Source of the DNA: Corallium rubrum | Taxonomy: Eukaryota > Cnidaria > Anthozoa > Scleralcyonacea > Coralliidae | Assembly: GCA_964035015.1 (NCBI GenBank) | Contig: OZ036004.1 | Location: 8,208,968-8,272,967, forward strand | Direction of reading: 5' to 3' | Length of the DNA: 64,000 bases | Position numbers and translations under genes: made by a program | Shown: positions 26,523 through 53,084 of the stretch, piece after piece | How the letters are laid out: each line of letters starts with the position of its first letter | Position numbering within the stretch: the stretch's first letter is position 1 | The notes under the pieces: model-generated | The model's input: the letters and a program-made list of their open reading frames with translations, nothing else | Told to the model about the DNA's origin: nothing | Database searches by the model: none

Positions 26523-26996
26523 GTTCTTATTAATAAACACTTGCGCTAGACAACACAGTTTGTGACTTGTGAGTTTTCACAAGTCACACAAGAGTGACAA
26601 GGCACTTTTTGTTCTTTTAAAATCACACATATCGAAGACTTTCTAGAATGAAATCAGGAAAAACATATTCACCAAGAACGGTTTTATCACATAGTAGCCT
26701 CACACTGTGAACACAGTAAACAGTTAGAGTATAATTTCTAATTTGAAACTTACTAACTTAAAAGCTTCCACTCATGTCGGCCGCCATATTGGAATGTTGA
26801 AAACAATTCCATGGCAACCACTGACGTCATGGCAACTATGACGAATGCATTGATCCTTCATCCTTCAATGATCCCTCTTTTCCCCTTGGTGTCCCCCGAT
26901 CAATAAAACCATTTACAGTTTTAGTAAATATTTGGCTAAGGTTTTGTTTCTTCTAGTTTATAAAAAGGAAAGTTTTATAAATATAGTTTTGTCAAT
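26523..26996. promoter_or_regulatory. Bidirectional promoter, EF-hand gene / RTCB
   Basis: Only 474 bp separate the head-to-head start codons. GCCGCCATATT at 26780-26790 is an exact match, in reverse, to the YY1 consensus AANATGGCGGC, which is common in housekeeping promoters. No TATA box is clear. Confidence 0.5.
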
Positions 26997-35266
<8,270 letters not shown>

Positions 35267-37106
35267 AATGGTAACGAGTGGTACGGTGGCGTGTGGGGTT
35301 GCCGTAGTAACGGTTTCCCGTTCGTTTGAGTTGTGCGCCGTATATGCTAATCTAGGGGCTATGAAGCATTGAGCTCCTTGGAAATATGCGTCTATTTGAG
35401 AATGAACGCTCTTGAATTATGAAATGTGATTAGCCAAAGGCTAAAATTACCGGTCTGGAATACTTACCTGTTTATGCGGATGCGAGTTACTCGGTCAGCT
35501 GAGTTACCCGGTTTGCCGGGATAAACTTTACTTTCTGTATATATGAAAGCGAGTTACCTGGCAAGTTGTAATAGTTAAGATGATTATCATCAACAAAAGT
35601 GACATAAAGCAACGAATATAGAAAATTCATCCCGCTATGCCGAGTTACCCAGGGAAAAGTGTTTATATGGGGAAATGATTATCCCGCCTTGCCGAGATCC
35701 TGGCTGCCAGTGCCGAGTTCTCGCCAGGGTGAGTTACCCGTCTGTCTCATATAAACACTGCGGTGGGACTAAAACAGTGTTTGCTCTACCGACCGGGAAC
35801 TCATGATGTGGCGAGTAACTTGGCTGACCGGTAACTCGCCTTCATATAAACAGGCCCTAACTGGACTGCTACAAATTCTGGACTCCTCAAAAAATATTTT
35901 GGGGACATTTTTGGGGGAATGGAGGGGCGCTAATGCACTTTCATACCTTAACGTAGGTTAGGATTAACAGGTGCGAAAGTGCATTAGCGCCGGGAGGAGG
36001 GGATCTGGAAACTCACGAAGATCGTATTTTGTCGCTGTGGTGTCAGTATGTGACGGATTTCAAACGCGACGGCGGTGTTTTTCACGTTTCGTTTAATAAT
36101 GAAAATGGGGATAACAATAAAGTAGATAAATGAAAGACGAGGAAGAAGACGAAAAGGAGGAAGAAGACGGAAGAAGACGAAGAGGAAGATGAAGATGGAG
36201 AGGATGATGAAGAAGAGGAGGAAGAGGAAGAAGAAGGAGATGGACATAAAGAAGAAACAAAGTAGTAGGAAGGGAAGGAGAAGATCTGAGCGACAGGGGT
36301 AACCCAGGCCAACTTTAATCTGTCTTCCGAATTATATCCACCCTCGATCTCGACATCTCGTGTGAACAGGATCTACCTCTCTCGCGCTGTGCATTGAAGC
36401 AAATTCGAAACGTTCTGTTAATAAAATTTAATAATTAAATAGACCTCACCAAACATTACATCTTTTCGTCGCCATAGATAAGTTACGTTACATTGGAGTC
36501 GTTTATACGAGAGCCGACAAGACACGGCTTACACAAGACCCGCCTTATATAAATTAAGCGCAAGGCACGTCTATGTAAACCGCATCTTATATAGTTGCGT
36601 CTTATAACAAGTGCACAGCCTGAATTACAGGCTGTGTACCACTACCGGCTCTGAAATGCCACCTCCAAAAAATTTAACATGTTTCTGCTGCCTGGCAGAT
36701 TTCTTTACAATAGTTGTTTGTACTAAAACTTCATATGAATACAATATATCCTCATTATTACAATAACTAATTACTGTGCTACAACAATGGCGAGTGCCGC
36801 GCCTTTTTTTGTCTCGACAAAATTGCGAAAAACAAGAAATTACAATAAATTAACTATGAGAATTTTACGGTCATCGAAGGAAAAAAGCCGGGGGGAAAGT
36901 TCGTTCAAAAAAGAAATTCCCGTCAAAAATGTCGTAGGTTAATATTTTTTGTGAAAAGGTATTAAAATTGCCAAAATTACTATATAGTCTGGTGAATATC
37001 TTCTATATTTTGAGTCTGTGGTGTTTTTTCACTGCAATGGAGAAATTGTTGGAAAAATTCTAAAAAGAACTGAAAAGTGTTTATAGAGCAAGTACATATA
37101 TATTAG
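35267..37106. other. Convergent gap between RTCB and CAMK1
   Basis: No gene is supported. It contains a fold-back of GAGTTACYCG-type units (about 35460-35865: TACCTGTTTATGCGGATGCG on the left, CGCCTTCATATAAACAGGCC on the right). A short perfect hairpin of 17-bp arms lies at 35926-35942 and 35975-35991. A GAAGAC purine tract lies at about 36130-36280. From 36300 to 37106 nothing is recognisable. Confidence 0.5.
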
Positions 37107-43610
<6,504 letters not shown>

Positions 43611-43968
43611 AACGATACACCACGCGGAGCGGAAAGAGAGAAAGGAACATAAGAAATAATCACAATACAAGCATACAGAAATACGACACTCACACAACAA
43701 CTAATTATCTCGCCAGCTGCGATGAGCGACGCGAATGCTGCAAATAGAACCCAAGGTAAAGCTGGACGACATAGGAGCCACGTACCTGTCAACGTATCTT
43801 ATATGTGATAAATACGATTATTAATCAACAGAGCTTAAGAAACGATGTGGACGAGCCGCAATATGCAAGGTTTCTAAGTGCCTTGGCTTACCAATCGTGT
43901 TCATAAATATTACGCTCTTGTCCCACAAACCAACTATACGTAAACAACGAGCGAGGTCACCGGCGAGC

Positions 43969-44049
43969 CAACCTCGTACCCAGGGCCCTTATCTCCGCTC
44001 CCCCGCCCCGGGCGGGGGAGCGGAGATAAGGGCCCTGGGTACGAGGTTG
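43969..44049. mobile_element. 81-bp perfect palindromic MITE with 9-bp target duplication
   Basis: Arms of about 40 bp are perfectly self-complementary (CAACCTCGTACCCAGGGCC..). They are flanked by the exact direct repeat CCGGCGAGC at 43960-43968 and 44050-44058. The ends match the MITE at 7741-7832 (CAATCTcGTACCCAG), so this is one family. Confidence 0.88.
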
Positions 44050-44844
44050 CCGGCGAGCAGTCGTACGTGAAATTTACCAACCCAGCGTGCGAAGTAAAAC
44101 TGCGAAACGTGCTCGTACCCAGACCGTTCGGATACACAGACGCAACAGCTGCGCGCCATTGCGCGCCATTGTCATTTCCGCCAGAGAGATTTATAATTTT
44201 ATATCATACATTATTAACTGTGTTTACATTAAACTTATTTCTGTCCAGTGAAGTGCGTCAATAAAATCGTCTGGCGTTCGGTAAATATGGGCAGTGTTTT
44301 AGATAGAGCAAAGTGAACAGGTGGTAAACTCGTTTATCAGAACACGCTCGGCAGGGGAACAGTTTATCACTTTTTCACTTTAGAAACGTGACGAAGGGCC
44401 TTCGCTCGAAACGTTAGATTCCTACGTTCTCTGTTTCGGCAGAAAATCTAACCTTACTTTATTTCGATTAATAGGAAAGACTTGACGAACATCAAAACTC
44501 ATTTATTAGCGACGCATGCGTAGAACGAATATCTTGCGTGTAAACGTCATGAATACACGGTGTACACGGCCGACAACGTGGACTGCGAACTGCCCCAATG
44601 AAAGTGGCCGATTTTCTATGCGATTTCCGATCGTGGGGCCTAGCTGTTTCCGGGGTGCAATTTCCCACTCATAAGGCGTGAAAAGACGACAAGTTGCACG
44701 AACCATTGCAGCGTGTATTAAACATGCTGTGAAATTATCAAAATCGTGCGAGACAAGTCAGGCTGACCATGGCCCCATTTTTCGAAGGCAAAATGGCGCA
44801 ATGGTCAGCCGAAGCTTTGGACAATTTCTGGCAATGTTACACAA

Positions 44845-45159
44845 TAATTGTTAGTTGTTTGCTGTACAAGCTGTGTTAGTTAGTAATACTCAGAAAAACT
44901 CTGAGCTCTAAGACGGTTAAGACTCGTTCCTAGAGGACTGGGCACAGTATAAGGTATAAGTACCTTAATTAACCTTGCTCCGCTATCTGAGTTCTAGTGG
45001 CTCAATGGTTAGAGCGTCTGGCTAGCATTCAGAAGGTTGTGGGTTCGAGTCCCGCTTAGAGCTCAGAGTTTTTCTGAGTATTACTAACTAACACAGCTTG
45101 TACAGCAAACAACTAACAATTATTACTAACATCAAGCTGCAATTTCTGAAACTAACTAA
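44845..45159. mobile_element. tRNA-like retroelement with 62-bp perfect inverted repeat
   Basis: The 13-bp direct repeat CAATGTTACACAA flanks the unit (44832-44844 and 45160-45172). Inside, 44846-44907 and 45060-45121 are exact inverted repeats of 62 bp. A tRNA-like segment (44991-45062) lies between them and its last bases form the start of the right arm. Confidence 0.75.
44991..45062 (+). tRNA. tRNA-Ala(AGC)-like sequence, probably SINE-associated
   Basis: It folds as a cloverleaf: acceptor GTTCTAG/TTAGAGC with wobble pairs, D arm GCTC/GAGC, anticodon stem TCTGG/TCAGA with loop CTAGCAT (anticodon AGC), and T arm GTGGG/CCCGC with loop TTCGAGT. The expected Ala identity pair G3-U70 is absent, and the sequence is embedded in a repeat. 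It is more likely a pseudo-tRNA or SINE promoter than a working gene. Confidence 0.55.
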
Positions 45160-45557
45160 CAATGTTACACAAAGCAGAATCAAGTTCTACTTTACACGAC
45201 GATTGCAGGTGCAAGCTTATCTCGCAACAATCTTGAAGATTAAAATCGTCTGGCGTTAGACAAAGTTGAGTTGTAAAATTCCAACGCTGGACACTAAAGC
45301 GTTATAAGCCACAAATCGTCTGGCGTTGCCCAATAGCAACACGGTACAATACACGTTCATTCAGTTAATCGGTTTAAAACATGGTTGTTTCACGCTTTTA
45401 ATTTATTTTTATTATTCTACGCTATTTTTGCCGACAAATGATCAACGCCCACAAACCAAAGACTTCACACGAAGCTAGGATGCATTATACAACGCGGATT
45501 CGTGTTAACAAGAACGTAGAGTCATTACTGATTACTCAGTATATATTACAGTTAGGG

Positions 45558-46145
45558 AAAATTCGAGTGTAGAATATATACATTTTAAGACCAAACCGGG
45601 ACCAGTTGCGAAAAATGCAACTACACAGGCCTTCCGCAGGAACTTGCGATTCTAGTGCAATGCTCTGACCACTGGGCTACGGAGGGCATTGCCGAGAGCT
45701 TGATCGCGAGTTCTGTATATAGTAAGGTGGTAATGCCAGGAGAGAATTGGGTATATTATAAGTAATATTGGGCATTTCACTCGATTACATAGCATGTTCT
45801 AAGGATTTTGGGTGAAGGAAAATTCGAGTGTAGAATATATACATTTTAAGACCAAACCGGGACCACGGAGGGCGTTGCCGAGAGCTTGATCGCGAGTTCT
45901 GTATATAATGAGGTGGTCGCGATCAAGCTCTCGGCAACGCCCTCCGTGGCTCAGTGGTCAGAGCACTGCACTAGAATCGCAAGGTCGTGGGTTCAATTCC
46001 TGCCGGAAGGCCTGTGTAGTTGCATTTTTCGCAACTGGTCCCGGTTTGGTCTTAAAATGTATATATTCTACACTCGAATTTTTCTTCACCCAAAATCCTT
46101 AGAACACTGCTATGTAATCGAGTGAAATGCCCAATATTACTTATA
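45558..46145. mobile_element. Rearranged tRNA-derived SINE cluster
   Basis: Three related copies: an inverted copy at about 45558-45745, an inverted copy lacking its tRNA part at about 45824-45920, and a forward copy at about 45930-46140. The forward copy has A and B box-like blocks (GTGGCTCAGTGGTCAGAGC at about 45946, GTGGGTTCAATTCC at about 45987) and a shared tail (GGTCCCGGTTTGGTCTTAAA). They form a large inverted repeat around 45920. Confidence 0.75.
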
Positions 46146-47167
46146 TATTACAGTTACCATTGTTTACTAAAGAATTACAGTCAAATGGAAATACCTTCCC
46201 ACTTCTTCTGTAGTTCGTTGCGTATTACTGTATTTCTGTTGCTGCTACCGAAGCCTGAGAATATTTTTTGTTGAAAACTGTACATAAATAGTATAATTTA
46301 GCTTTAAATGGCATTTATTCATAATACAATGGATGTTTATCCCAAATCGATACCAACAGACGAATATACATCAAGAATTGGCGACTTATATCACTAGACT
46401 TTCCTCGCGCTTCAGACAACGGACTACGGCTACGGTAGAAAGTTTAACAGTGATATTAAATGGTGGTGTATTTAAACATTCAAATTTCAAGATACATAAT
46501 CGCACGGACTCGTTTTGTTCTTAAATTCTTGAAGAAAAACACTTGTTCAATCTATGGTAGTCGCGAGAGTAATGTTAAGCTTCTCCAAGGCTTCTGTAGC
46601 GACTCAGGTTCCGCGTTGTCTTTACAATGTAAAAATGCTTTTTCTACGTTGTCAACGGAGTCATTTGCAAAAGTTCTTTGTATATGACATAAAATTCTAT
46701 TGTTCAAACACGTTGCTGTAGTCGCTGTGTTTTCTTAAAGTCCCTAGTATAGCGACTGGGAAGGTTGCGACTGGCATATTTTACTCTGACTAAACGCCAG
46801 ACGATTTTCACTCGTTAGTTGTTACAGGGAAGATCCACAAACGGGAAACGCTAACTATATCATACCTAGAATGTAAAAAAGTAGAATGTTGCCTATGTTT
46901 GCAGTGTTTAGGGTAGAGCAAATAAGTGAAAAAGTAAACTGCCGAGATCAGTTTTGATAACGGAATACTGACGTTTCGAGAGGAGCCCTTCATCAAAGTA
47001 AAACAGGACTAGAGTAGTATACCTAACTGCTTTCTAGATCGACAACTTGATTGTATTATTCTCTTGTATAGTCTCACGTGTGTATTTTTATCCGCTTCTA
47101 CTCCAATTCTCCACGATGTTTGCTAAGAGGCCAATGATCTGTTATATAAGCTACTGCGGGATAAGAC

Positions 47168-47300
47168 CTTTTCTGATCTGATCTGATCTGATCTGACCTG
47201 ACCTGACCTGATCTGATCTGATCTGATCTGATCTGATCTGATCTGATCTGATCTGATCTGATCTGATCTGATCTGATCTGATCTGATCTGATCTGATAGG
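47168..47300. repeat. (GATCT)n pentanucleotide repeat
   Basis: About 26 tandem TGATC units, with a few TGACC variants near the start. Confidence 0.95.
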
Positions 47301-47639
47301 CTGATAATGATCTTGACTGGTGACTAAACTAAACTAGAAGTTACTATCGTAAGGAAGTACTCAGCGAAATTAGATATAGATGAATAAGATAAGGCAAGTC
47401 AGGGAGATCCTGATATAATTCCAGACATAATTCAGTGGGTTTATTATTATATTAGCGCTACAGTGTGCAGTGCAGTCCCGTCCAGTACTGACAATATAGT
47501 ACAGTACAGTGCAGTGCAGTACATTATAGTACGATGTAGTGGAGCCCATTGGCATTGAAGCACAAATTAAAGTCTTCTGCGGTTCTATGCTGCATATGCT
47601 ACGTACTGGGGGGACTGTATACTGTACTGTACTTTACTG

Positions 47640-47795
47640 TACTGCGTTGCATCGTATCGTAATGCATTGCATTGCGTTGTATTTTATTGCATTGCATTGC
47701 ATTGCATTGCATTGCATTGCATTGCATTGCATTGCATTGCATTGCATTGCATTGCATTGCATTGCATTGCATTGCATTGCATTGCATTGCATTGT
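47640..47795. repeat. (GCATT)n pentanucleotide repeat
   Basis: About 25 tandem ATTGC units. Related ACAGT/GCAGT pentamers occur just upstream at 47460-47530. Confidence 0.95.
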
Positions 47796-48949
47796 ATTGT
47801 GTACCTCAATAGGCTCCTCTACAATAGGTATAGATCAATGATGATATTTTATGACTAAACTAGACTAATTTAAAACTCAAACATTCGTCAATCACTTTTA
47901 CTTTCTGATAAGATTTCTATCACAAACTTAGTGACCTAACCTTTATGATCCACGCAGTATACATTCCTAAATAAATTAATCTCAGCATTCCGCATGACAA
48001 GTTTGAGTAGTTGAAACGAATTACCATCTGAATAGATTTTTCAGCTTAGTGTAAAAACAAGACCTGTGGTATCTCGTCTTATCTTTCCTAGAACTTCAAA
48101 CACATTTCTCTAATATCATTGATGCTGCTACCACACAAACCATTCTTTCTTGATAAGTTACAGATGCATTAGTGCAAGTTTGTTTTTCTTTTACACGAAT
48201 GGAAGACAAGTTCAAGAGAAGTTATCTGTAGTCTAGATCAGTAGAGTTCTCAAAAGTCAATAAAATAATGGAGGTTCACACTTGAGTCGAATGGAAGCGA
48301 AAGACTGGAAAATGTTCTTGCAAAAGGAACGAAGAATCGTCAGTGGTTGTATGCCGAGTTAAAACCCTGGCATGGATCCCTCTCGAAGCATTCAGTTAAA
48401 AATCGCAAAAAAAGTTCTGCAAATTGCTGGCTGGGTTTTGCCGCCGTGGTTTTGCATATTGAAACTATGGTTATTCAATTATGTGTCATTCAGTTCGACC
48501 TTGAACGGTGATCGATGTTGCAATTTTCAAACGCCCAATATGTGTCCTTTTGAAGTCGTACCCCCTCATGAACAAAGTGCTCTTTTGAAGCTTCCTACGC
48601 CACTGATAAAATAATTAACCTTAGGTCATAAGATTCTTTGAGCTAAGAAAACAGCACGAAACTGATTCCTATTTGAATTGTCTCGTTAAGTCCCAACCAT
48701 TCAAACTGGGAGCACAGCACGAAATTCTATATCATTACACGGTTGTGCCTCAGTCTAATATCAAATGTATGCGTGCATATTACAATACGATCTATCATTG
48801 TGCACAATATGGTCGTATGACTGCATGCTATCGATGACACAAAAAATATTACATGGTGATATTACCATTGTCATGTAGATTAGGGGGCTTTATTAAGTAG
48901 AAAAATGTCGCTACCGATATTTTTATTTCTAGAAGGGTGAAACTGCTGA

Positions 48950-49385
48950 AAAGGAACAGCAGATCACTAAAAATTTTCAGATTACTGAAAATTTCTAGAT
49001 TACTGGAAATTATTTCAGATTACTGGAAATTATTTCAGATTACTGGAAATTATTTTAGATTTCTGGAAATTATTTTAGATTACTGGAAATTATTTCAGAT
49101 TACTGGAAGTTATTTTAGATTTCTGGAAATTATTTCAGATTACGGGAAATTATTTCAGATTACTGGAAGTTATTTCAGATTACTGGAAATTATTTTAGAT
49201 TACTGGAAATTATTTCAGTACTGGAAATTATTTGGGATTACTGGAAATTATTGTAGGTTACTGAAAAATTTCTTAAATTACTGGAAATTTCTAAATTACT
49301 GGAAATTTCTAAATTACTGGAAATTTCTAGATTATTGGAAATTTCTAAATTACTGGAAATTTTCAGATTACTGGAAATTTATATA
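48950..49385. repeat. ATTACTGGAAATTATTTCAG minisatellite
   Basis: About 22 units of roughly 15-20 bp (TTACTGGAAATT core) over 430 bp. The 18-bp spacing keeps a plus-strand frame open for about 149 codons. Codon content follows the repeat, so I do not call it a gene. Confidence 0.9.
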
Positions 49386-49493
49386 GCAAGATTGCAACAG
49401 AAATCAGCGACTGGCATGAATTGTCAATTCGTGCTACCGTTGCAGACAAGTTGCCATGTTGCTTTTAATATGGTTGCTTGGGCTAGCCTCCAC

Positions 49494-49615
49494 CGCAGGC
49501 AAACTCTGTGGCTTCCCTGCGTTAATCCGCGCTCGGTCAAAATTTCGCGCTCGGCATTTCGGCAAGAAAAGTTGAAAACCCACAGTTTGGGAAGCCACAG
49601 CTGCGGAGGAGGCTA
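49494..49615. mobile_element. 122-bp MITE with 9-bp target duplication
   Basis: The ends TAGCCTCCACCGCAG and CTGCGGAGGAGGCTA are inverted repeats, with a second inverted block TGTGGCTTCCC / GGGAAGCCACA. The exact 9-bp TGCTTGGGC flanks it at 49485-49493 and 49616-49624. Confidence 0.85.
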
Positions 49616-52600
49616 TGCTTGGGCAAGGTTTTTCAACACTTGTGAACGAATCGCATTAGTAAGAAATGTTACGTCGTAAAAACAATCACACACGGCAGTA
49701 AGCCATTCCTAAGACAACCTTCGGGCGTATAAATTAGCCTGTATGCAGTCGCATGTAAAGAAATATGGGAAACAGTTTTTCGCGCGGTTATTGGCCAATC
49801 TTCGGCTGATATATCTGAAAAAGCTTTTCTGTTTGACTGTTGTCTGAGATAACAGTTTGAGACCACGGTTATAAAAACAATCGATATTCGATAAAATGCG
49901 TTCATGACAGCTCTTCAGTAGAGCTAACAACAAGACAGTAAAATAAGCCCTTTAGATTGGCTGAGTGCAAATAGGATTACACCTCGCATGATTTATGCTC
50001 GTGCTAACGTCAAATCGGCCATAAACCATCGCTATAAGTACACGAAATACCATTCGTATTTCCACCCAGTGTGTTGATGAAAACGGGATCTAGTTTCGGG
50101 TATTCGCTAGTCTTTCCAAAAAGACAGATATTTAGTGACAACTATGTTAAGCTTGGCGAACTCAATTTAAATTATAACGTATCAGCACTTAATTGGGGAT
50201 TTTTTAATAACGAGTAAAAATCAACGACTAACCGTTTTGGTCTCTTCCTTTTTTCCTTTTTCGCCTCGAGGCAATCCTCCGTAGCTTCGATGCTTAGGTT
50301 CTGGTCAGTCATGATTAGTAAACGCAGAAACGGTCTCCTCGTCTTCAGTAGTATTACCGATAGCTCCAGCCAGCCTTGTCGCGAATTTATTAAACAGCTC
50401 AAGTGTGTTTGAGTAAGCAGCTAGCGAACAATGACCTCCGCTGACACGCTGCGCTTCCGAACAAACATTTGCAACAGAAGTTAATTTAGGTTTGAGGCGG
50501 AGAAAATAATTGGTTCAATCTCTTACGGTGGGCATGCTGGTAGGAACAAAGCTAGCACAAAGAGCGTGCATGGTAATAACACCGAGGTCATTGGCACCCC
50601 ATCAATTACGCTAAATTTCAAGTGAATTGAAGTCGTTTAATTTGCAATGTTAGCCATATCTAAACAACTGTCCAACTAACAGGATTCACTGGAAACAATT
50701 TTAAAATAGAGATGACAAATAAAATTTAAATAATTCATATATATTTACAGATGATATAACGCAACTTTCTAAAAATTCCAAATTTTTGAATCGTCAGGTA
50801 ATATAATAATGTATAACACTGCTGGACGATGTATAACTTGAGTTATTTCATACAATTATATGTCATTAAGATTTATGTCATCTAAGTGATCTGAGATTGG
50901 AATGATGTTTACAGTAAGGGTATTGTTGCGTCTTGGAAAGCCGACCAAATAGGCGTTTTGTTTATATATGCATTGGCCATGGGTAGGTGCTACTGGGTCA
51001 ACTTTTGCGACGAAGTAGGTCAGGCGGCTCCAAAATGTTACATCTGGTATTGCATTGTACAATTATTGCGACGGTCCAATTATAATGTAAACAGCAAAAA
51101 CATTATATCATTGCAACATTTCGGTAAAGTTAGTTCATTAAAAATGGAAGCTTGTAGCAAAAACCCTGCCTTGTACATAACTGACAATACATCATCCTGC
51201 ACTCCGCTGCGGACGAAGACTGTTTACATTTCCACCGCCGAAAGCATTTTGAAACAGAGCATAAATTTAGCATTGTAATACTGTAAGTACTGTATAACAT
51301 AATTGTATAACAAAGCGTAATATATAAGTATAAATCATCAATAGAAATAACTATAAATGGTGTACACCAGATCTTGAGGCCTGGAGCCCTGTGCTGAATA
51401 AAATAGTCTGGCGTTAGCCAGAATAAAATACTGAAGACTCTTCTTGAAGCCTGCACCTCTCCCTGTGCGGACAGAATAAAATACTAAAGACTCGTCTTCA
51501 GGTTTCAAAGTGTTATGCTGCATGTGATGTGTCTAACGGCTAGCCTGGCAACTGCGTCAACATCGTTTGGCCTTTTCACAGCATTTAGGCTGACAATTAA
51601 CGACTCTGTCACACCCACGAAACTCAAGTCTATCTGATTGCTCTTGAGTGATACGATTCATACGATATCTTTTGTAAATCAGCTAAGAAATTAAAGAAGT
51701 AAAGCATCTGGATTCGACCCTAGCGTCTGTGTAAACCTATATGTTTTGAGCTTGTCCAAAATGAGTCTGGTTTTCTGAGAGGAAGGGTGATATAAGTTAA
51801 GATTTCTCGAAATAGATGCGTGGACACTTGTTGGATTGACAGCTACGCAGTTGATGAAAACCATATCACAGTGAATAGCCAACACATGTTCGTTATAGAG
51901 TTGAATCAATCTCGTATGTGAGCAGGATGCTGGGAGCATAGGTTTCCCAGTAGGTCCAACCAAGTCAGGAGCGCGCAGGTCTCTGGGACTCTGGATACGA
52001 AAATGGATTGCGCTCAAATGCTATGCTTAAATGGTTATTGAATGGATCTACGCATGCGTACGGTAAAGCTGCCGGATATCATGACGAATTTGGAGTACCA
52101 AGATGGCCGCCACGAAAACCCGAAAACTTTGTAAATTTTCGCAACAGTACACAGCGACGAAGAGTCTAGTTGTTAATTAATGTTAAAAAATACTTCTGCT
52201 GCTTGTATCAGACAAAGATACTTTTATTAATTTAAAACTAAAATATTGTATCACATTTAAGCTTTGCTCGGCATTTTTTACGGCAATTTGTGGGTTACTC
52301 TTTTTCATTGTATGATGTTCAACTTTTAAGCATTTCTTTCGTCCAAAAATAAGAGCGCATCTACGCCACATATTCTCACCATTCTGAAAACCGGCTGATT
52401 GTATTTTTCCGAGTAAATTTTCTCAAAAGCAACCTGATATATGTATTGTTTCTGTCCTATCCTTGCTAGACTGAGTCCTACTTGGGGTCCTTGGGTCCTA
52501 CTCCTGGAAAAGAAACTTTGGTCTCAATAAGCAGAAACTAATAGTTAATATAAAATAAACATGGTTTGGAAACCCGGCAAACTTCAAAGAGGTTAATAAT

Positions 52601-53084
52601 CGAGCTACGATTCAATATGTTCAGTAACCGTAAAAGTGCAAAAATTTCCGTAAACCTGAACAAAAACATAAAACAATGACTTTTGTTGAGCTTCCAAACC
52701 ATGTTTAGTTTCTATGCTGAAACCAATGACAAATGATATTTTTTCTTGAATCAATATAAAAACTTAAATTCAGTATAATTTTATTAAATTTACCTCAGTC
52801 AGTGACCTACCGCTATTCTCTTTACCATGCACTTTGGCAATATGAATATATGGATATATTGACAATTGAACACCATGTTTTGTTTGTCTCCGTTTACAAA
52901 ATTTTCCCTAGGAATTGTTGATATCATTGAGTATTTGCTATTTCCATTTAAAATTACTACTATACAAAACTGAGTTCAGTTATACTGTAAATGCAGCTAA
53001 TATTCACAGGACTTGATTTTGAAATCTTTACTAAACATTAAAAAATAAACTTTCCCTATTTTTACCAACCCATCAGTTCTTGTA

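Larger units (their letters stand above)
43611..53084. other. 9.5-kb gene-poor region between CAMK1 and HAO
   Basis: No coding gene could be supported on either strand. Identified contents (palindromic MITE, tRNA-like elements, pentamer repeats, minisatellite, 9-bp-TSD MITE) are listed separately. The stretches 46360-47160, 47850-48900 and 49700-52750 show only short unsupported frames. AAGATGGCCGCC at 52100-52111, one base off the YY1 consensus, is followed by a 26-codon frame and could mark an unrecognised start site. Confidence 0.5.

Noticed and set aside
45939-46011. Functional tRNA gene on the plus strand
   Set aside because: Anticodon-stem mismatches and rearranged copies nearby point to a tRNA-derived SINE.
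48372-48614. 80-codon plus-strand frame
   Set aside because: It ends in CTTCCTACGCCACTG, a hAT-like end, so it is probably element debris; the opposite end was not found.
50172-50402. Minus-strand frame with MTDQNLSIEATEDCLEAKK and a possible donor after KRPKR
   Set aside because: It could be a first exon, but no downstream coding exon is recognisable on the minus strand down to CAMK1.
51691-52017. 108-codon minus-strand frame
   Set aside because: No known motif and no neighbouring exon; left as unsupported.
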